The translations under genes were made by a program, and so were the position numbers. Shown here piece by piece: positions 60,415 through 64,000 of a stretch of 64,000 nt of DNA. Within the stretch, counting starts at the first letter, position 1, and the number at the start of each line of letters is the position of its first letter. Below the pieces are notes generated by a model. The model was not told the origin of the DNA. It saw only the letters and a list, made by a program, of their open reading frames with translations, and did not search any database. Source of the stretch: Planctomycetota bacterium (lineage in GTDB: Bacteria > Planctomycetota > J058 > JAJDCQ01); assembly GCA_029260755.1 (NCBI GenBank), contig JAJDCQ010000222.1, positions 1-64,000 on the forward strand. Reading direction: 5' to 3'.

Positions 60415-60467
60415 GACGAGCTTCTCTCCTCCGGTCTCCCCCGTCGTTCCGGGGCGAGCCGGATCGA

Positions 60468-61514
60468 TCAGTCCGGGGTGATGGCGTACTTGACGCCCTC
60501 GCCGCGCTCGAGCGCCGCGAGCGTCTCGCCGAGCTGGGCCAGCGTTCGCCGTCCCGACAGGAGCGGCTCGGTCCGCACCTTGCCGCTCGCGAGGAGCTCC
60601 AGGCTCCGCTTCACCGCGGCGGGCGTGTAGTGGAACGCGCCGCGGAGGACGAGGTCGTCGTAGTGGATCCTCGTCGCGTCGAACTCGACCTTCGTCCCGC
60701 CGGGGCACCCGCCGAACAGCAGCACCTGGCCGGCCTTCCGGACGAGGTCGGGCGCCATCTCCCAGACGTCCTTGCGGCCGGTGCACTCGACGACGATGCA
60801 CGCGCCGAGCCCGTCGGTCCGCTCGCGGACGGCCGCGACGGGGTCGGCCGCGTCGACGTCGACGACCTCGGTGATCCCCATCGCGCGGGCGGCATCGAGC
60901 CGGCTGCCGTGTCGGCCGAGGACGATCACCTCGAGCCCCTCGATCGCGAGGACGCGCGCGAAGAGCAGCCCGATCGGTCCGGCGCCGATCACGACGGCCG
61001 TCCGGACGCCGCCGCCGATCTGGAGCTGGCTCGCCCCGTAGACGCAGCACGAGAGCGGCTCGAGGAACGCCGCCTCCGCGTCCTGCAGGCCGTCCGGGAC
61101 CGGATAGGCGTTGTGGCTCCAGACCCGCCGCGGCAGGAGCAGCTTCCCGCCGAACGCGCCCCAGACCATGGTCTCGGAGATGTCGACGCACAGGTTCGGG
61201 TGGCCGAGCTCGCAGTAGACGCACGCGTCGCACGGCCCGGTCGGGGCGCTCACGATCTTGGCGCCCGGGACGATCCCGCGCTCGGCCGCGGCGTCGCGCG
61301 CGGTGTCGCCGACCGCCTCGACGACGCCGACGAACTCGTGCCCGAGCGGACGCGGGAACGGAAACTTCGGATGGCCACGCCGGAAGAGCTTGAGGTCGGT
61401 GCCGCAGGTCAGGGCCACCGCGACCCGGATGAGGACGTCGTCCGGACCGGGCTCGGGGTCGGGGAGGTCGTAGATCGCGAGCTCGCGAGGAGCCTCGACG
61501 ACGGCGCGTTTCAT
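60468..61514 (-). CDS. Zinc-dependent alcohol dehydrogenase (MDR family), gene 1 of pair
   Basis: ATG 61514, 3 bp after the kinase stop; 348 residues. Catalytic zinc site VALTCGTDLKLF and LGHEFVGVVE; structural zinc CDACVYCELGHPNLC; cofactor loop VIGAGPIGLLFARVLAIEG. In this protein the strand after the loop ends VLGRHGSR with no acidic residue, so it may use NADP, unlike its neighbour. Two tandem MDR enzymes with different cofactor loops suggest a two-step or reversing redox conversion of one alcohol/sugar. Substrate unknown. Confidence 0.9.
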   Translation of the reverse strand: MKRAVVEAPRELAIYDLPDPEPGPDDVLIRVAVALTCGTDLKLFRRGHPKFPFPRPLGHEFVGVVEAVGDTARDAAAERGIVPGAKIVSAPTGPCDACVYCELGHPNLCVDISETMVWGAFGGKLLLPRRVWSHNAYPVPDGLQDAEAAFLEPLSCCVYGASQLQIGGGVRTAVVIGAGPIGLLFARVLAIEGLEVIVLGRHGSRLDAARAMGITEVVDVDAADPVAAVRERTDGLGACIVVECTGRKDVWEMAPDLVRKAGQVLLFGGCPGGTKVEFDATRIHYDDLVLRGAFHYTPAAVKRSLELLASGKVRTEPLLSGRRTLAQLGETLAALERGEGVKYAITPD

Positions 61515-61517
61515 GGG

Positions 61518-63644
61518 CTACCTCTTCCGCCGGCGGAAGAGGCGGTCGACGAACGACCGCATCTTGAGCGTCCGCTGACCCTTCTTCTCGAGCGCCTCGA
61601 GGTCCTTGATCAGCTCCGCGCCGCTCCGGTAGCGGGCCTTCTGCTTCTTCTCGAGGCACTTCAGGCAGATGTCGGCCACATTGCGCGGCAGGCCGGGGAC
61701 GAGCTCGCAGGGGTCGGGCGGCGGCTGCTTGCAGAGCATCTTGATGATCTTGCGGGGGTCCCGGTGCTCGAACGGCGGTCGCCCGGTGAGGAGGAAGAAG
61801 AACGTCGCACCGAGGCTGTAGATGTCGCTCGTCGCGTTGATCTCGCCGTAGTTCTTCCTCGGCCGCGCCTGCTCGGGCGGCATGTAGCTCGGCGTCCCGA
61901 CGATCAGCCCCTTCTCGCCCGCGCCGCCGACGTTCTTCACCAGACCGAAGTCGATCAGGACGCTCCGGAACGGCGAGGTCGTCTTGTCGATCAGCACGTT
62001 CGTCGGCTTGATGTCGCGATGGAAGACGTTGCGGTCGTGGATCGCGGAGAACGCGGAGGCGCACTCCTTGATGATCCGCAGGGTCAGCAGGAGCGGCGGC
62101 GGCTTGCCCGCCTCCGTCACGAGCTGCCGCGCGTTGACGCCGTGGATCAGCTCCATCGAGTAGTAGTAGAGCCCGTTCTCCATCCCCGAGTCGAAGATCC
62201 GGACGATGTGGGGATGGTGGAGGTTGATGAGCGTCTTCACCTCTTGGCTGAAGCGCTCGGTCTCCGCCGGATCGGGCTTCTCCTTCAGCGGGAGCATCGC
62301 CTTGACGCAGATCGGCCCCTCGAAGCCACGCTCGCGGGCCATGATCTCGGCGAGCCCTTGCGGGAGCGCGCGGAGGACGACGCCCATCCCGCCCCGGGCC
62401 ACCTCGCCGTCGACGAGGTAGTCGCCCACCTTCGTCCCGACGAAGGCCGCGCCGTCGCGGAGGCCGTTGCGGAGATCCTGATGGGTGAGCGGCCGGGCGC
62501 CGCCGTCGTCGCTGCTCGGCTCGCCGGTCGCCATCTGGATCGGCTGGCTGACCGACGATCCCTTCTTCCCCTTCTTCTCCTCGGGGTCGGGGGCGAGGTC
62601 GACGCCGCCTTCGTCGTCGTCGTCGTCATCGTCGGCGGCCGGATCGGCCGCGGGGGCGTTGCCCTTGACCGTGAGGGCGCCCTTCCCGAGCTTGAACTTC
62701 TTCTTCTTGGGCGCGGCGGTCGGGGGCGGCTCGTCCTCGTCCTCGTCGTCGGGGAGATCGAGGCCGCCGTCGTCGTCGTCGTCGGGAACCTCGAGGTCCG
62801 AGACGTCGTCGGGCATCTCGAGGTCGGGCTCGGACTCCTCCTCGACGACCTCCTCGGCCGGCTCGTAGTGGCGCTGCGCGGCGGTGCCCGGGTCGTCGTC
62901 GACGAGGTCGAGCTTGAAGTCGCTCTCGAGCGCGTCCGCGAGCGACGACGGCGAGCCGCCGGACGGGGTCGACGCCGCGGGAACGACGGGGTCCGGATCG
63001 GGGACGTCGGCGTCGTCGTCGTCCTCCCGGGCGTACCGATCCGCCTTCTCGAGCTGCTGGCGCGCCTGCTCGGCGGCGAGCTCGTCGCTGTCGTCGTTGA
63101 GGGCGAGCGCCCCGAACGCGGAGCTCGTCCCGGGCTCGGACTCCGATGCCGAGTCCGCCGCGGTCGCCGGCGGGGACGACTCGTCGGGGACGATGTCCTC
63201 GTCGTCGACCGGCTTGAGGCCTATGTCGGTGAAGCTCACCCCGCTCGAGGACGGCTCGGACTCCTCGCCGGACTCCTCGGGCTCCGCGGGCGCGGCCGGC
63301 TCCGGCGTGGCGCCGCGCGGGGTGAACGTCAGGACCGGGCCCGACGCGTCGCCGGCGTCGCTCTCGGGCGTGGGCGCCGGCGCGCGGGCGGCCTCGAGCT
63401 GAGCGGCGTCGATCTTCTTGCTCTTCTCGAACCGGCGCCGGCGGACCTCCGCGTTGAACGCCTGGATGAGCTGGTTGTAGCCCTGGCGGTCGATCACCCC
63501 CTCGTCGAGGAGGATCTTCTCGAGCCCGCGCCCGCCGGTCTCCTCGGTGATGAGGAGCTTCAGCACCTGGTTCAGGGATGACTCGTCGACGAGCCCCTGA
63601 TCCTTGGCGAGCGTGGCGATCAAGCTGTCCTTGCGGTTGAGCAT
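61518..63644 (-). CDS. Ser/Thr protein kinase with degenerate MshEN pair and acidic linker
   Basis: ATG 63644 gives 708 residues. Residues 8-31 and 40-63 align with the MshEN 24-residue pattern (G at position 10, hydrophobics) but lack the RLG start and final Gln. Residues ~110-385 are Asp/Glu-rich low complexity with poly-Asp and a Lys-rich island (KKKKFKLGKGALTVKG). Kinase domain ~404-680: VARGGMGVVLRA, ICVKAML, HRDIKPTNVLI, LIDFGLVKN, GTPSYMPPEQ. No membrane helix. First gene of an operon with two alcohol dehydrogenases (3-bp gap) and an amidase. Confidence 0.9.
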   Translation of the reverse strand: MLNRKDSLIATLAKDQGLVDESSLNQVLKLLITEETGGRGLEKILLDEGVIDRQGYNQLIQAFNAEVRRRRFEKSKKIDAAQLEAARAPAPTPESDAGDASGPVLTFTPRGATPEPAAPAEPEESGEESEPSSSGVSFTDIGLKPVDDEDIVPDESSPPATAADSASESEPGTSSAFGALALNDDSDELAAEQARQQLEKADRYAREDDDDADVPDPDPVVPAASTPSGGSPSSLADALESDFKLDLVDDDPGTAAQRHYEPAEEVVEEESEPDLEMPDDVSDLEVPDDDDDGGLDLPDDEDEDEPPPTAAPKKKKFKLGKGALTVKGNAPAADPAADDDDDDDEGGVDLAPDPEEKKGKKGSSVSQPIQMATGEPSSDDGGARPLTHQDLRNGLRDGAAFVGTKVGDYLVDGEVARGGMGVVLRALPQGLAEIMARERGFEGPICVKAMLPLKEKPDPAETERFSQEVKTLINLHHPHIVRIFDSGMENGLYYYSMELIHGVNARQLVTEAGKPPPLLLTLRIIKECASAFSAIHDRNVFHRDIKPTNVLIDKTTSPFRSVLIDFGLVKNVGGAGEKGLIVGTPSYMPPEQARPRKNYGEINATSDIYSLGATFFFLLTGRPPFEHRDPRKIIKMLCKQPPPDPCELVPGLPRNVADICLKCLEKKQKARYRSGAELIKDLEALEKKGQRTLKMRSFVDRLFRRRKR

Positions 63645-63832
63645 GCTGGCCAGAACCCGAAGGAAGGCGCCCGCGGGGAGCCCCGGGCCTTCGCCGGCGA
63701 GGTCGGGACGGCGTCCGCCCCCTGGAGGCGCCGCCCGCGCTCGAACCCTCGCATTATAGCCACGTTGGGACAACGGCCAAGGGGCCGACCGGACCGCTCG
63801 CCGGACGACGACCCGGGGTCGCGCTGGACGCC

Positions 63833-64000
63833 TCAGTCCTCGGGCGCGAGGCGGGTCCGGGCGCAGAGATCCCGAAGCCACTGAACGTTGCGTCGATCGA
63901 TCGGCGCATCCGGCTCGACGAGGAGCCGTTCGGCCGCCGCCAGCTCCGCGACGAGGCGCGGCAGCTCCCCGGCGCGGCGCGCCGCGTCCGCCGCGAAGAG
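63833..64000 (-). CDS. C-terminal end of a truncated (window edge) gene
   Basis: The last 55 codons of a minus-strand gene are visible; it ends ...RTRLAPED and a TGA at 63835-63833. The visible residues (FAADAARRAGELPRLVAELA, VQWLRDLCARTRL) are helical and Ala/Arg-rich, like a TPR or similar helical repeat. No function can be given. It is 188 bp upstream of the kinase start and in the same orientation. Confidence 0.55.
   Translation of the reverse strand, partial: LFAADAARRAGELPRLVAELAAAERLLVEPDAPIDRRNVQWLRDLCARTRLAPED

Noticed and set aside
60630..63581. Plus-strand open frame of 983 codons
   Set aside because: Antisense to a clear kinase and alcohol dehydrogenase gene; no domain, only Val/Leu/Arg-rich shadow sequence.

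Overview
The window is very GC-rich bacterial DNA, by eye near 70%, densely coded on both strands. GTG starts are common, and many neighbouring genes share 1-4 bases at a stop/start junction (ATGA, GTGA, TGATG). It carries four Hanks-type Ser/Thr kinases with TPR or MshEN-like sensory parts, an FHA protein, many secreted proteins of unknown function, a cyanobacterial/plastid-type long IspH and a Sua5-phosphatase fusion. That mix best fits Planctomycetota; a myxobacterium-like lineage cannot be excluded. I see no rRNA, tRNA, CRISPR array, phage gene or transposase gene.

Layout. 0.07-3.6 kb (minus): a CcsA/HemX-like membrane protein followed by three exported proteins. 4.1-5.7 kb (plus): a threonylcarbamoyl-AMP synthase fused to a low-molecular-weight phosphatase, then rpiB. 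6.2-20 kb: a giant PpiC/SurA-type chaperone, a gingipain-like (C25) protein, a small P-loop kinase, large secreted proteins of unknown function and a second PpiC protein. 20-21.4 kb: galE carrying a C-terminal MshEN-like domain. 21.6-27.6 kb (plus): aspS, then the classical thrS-infC-rpmI-rplT translation operon. 28-33.7 kb: a phosphopantetheinyl transferase coupled to a DUF374 acyltransferase, a kinase with four MshEN motifs, and ispH. 33.7-43.3 kb: an FHA/CHAT-like protein and a moxR-DUF58-transglutaminase operon. 43.6-50.7 kb: a small lipoprotein, miaA, a secreted zinc-ribbon protein, malQ with a sulfotransferase, and a DEDDh exonuclease. 50.7-64 kb: three more kinases, one of them heading an operon with two zinc alcohol dehydrogenases and a peptidoglycan amidase.

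Gaps between genes are rich in dispersed repeats. Four families have arms built from 8-9 bp units: A (GCAAAGGC), B (CGCGGATTA), C (CACGGAGA) and D (CACAGATTA), usually as two arms facing each other. There are also three REP-like hairpins bounded by GGGGTCAG/CTGACCCC. A further structured element occurs twice (3733-3933 and 23577-23741), with a constant 9-nt loop, stems of changing sequence and a 25-bp second stem.

The two most promising leads are that structured element, both copies of which lie upstream of genes for threonine-using enzymes, and the 24-residue MshEN-type motif shared by GalE and two Ser/Thr kinases, which suggests cyclic-di-GMP or a similar ligand may act on sugar-nucleotide synthesis and phosphorylation signalling.
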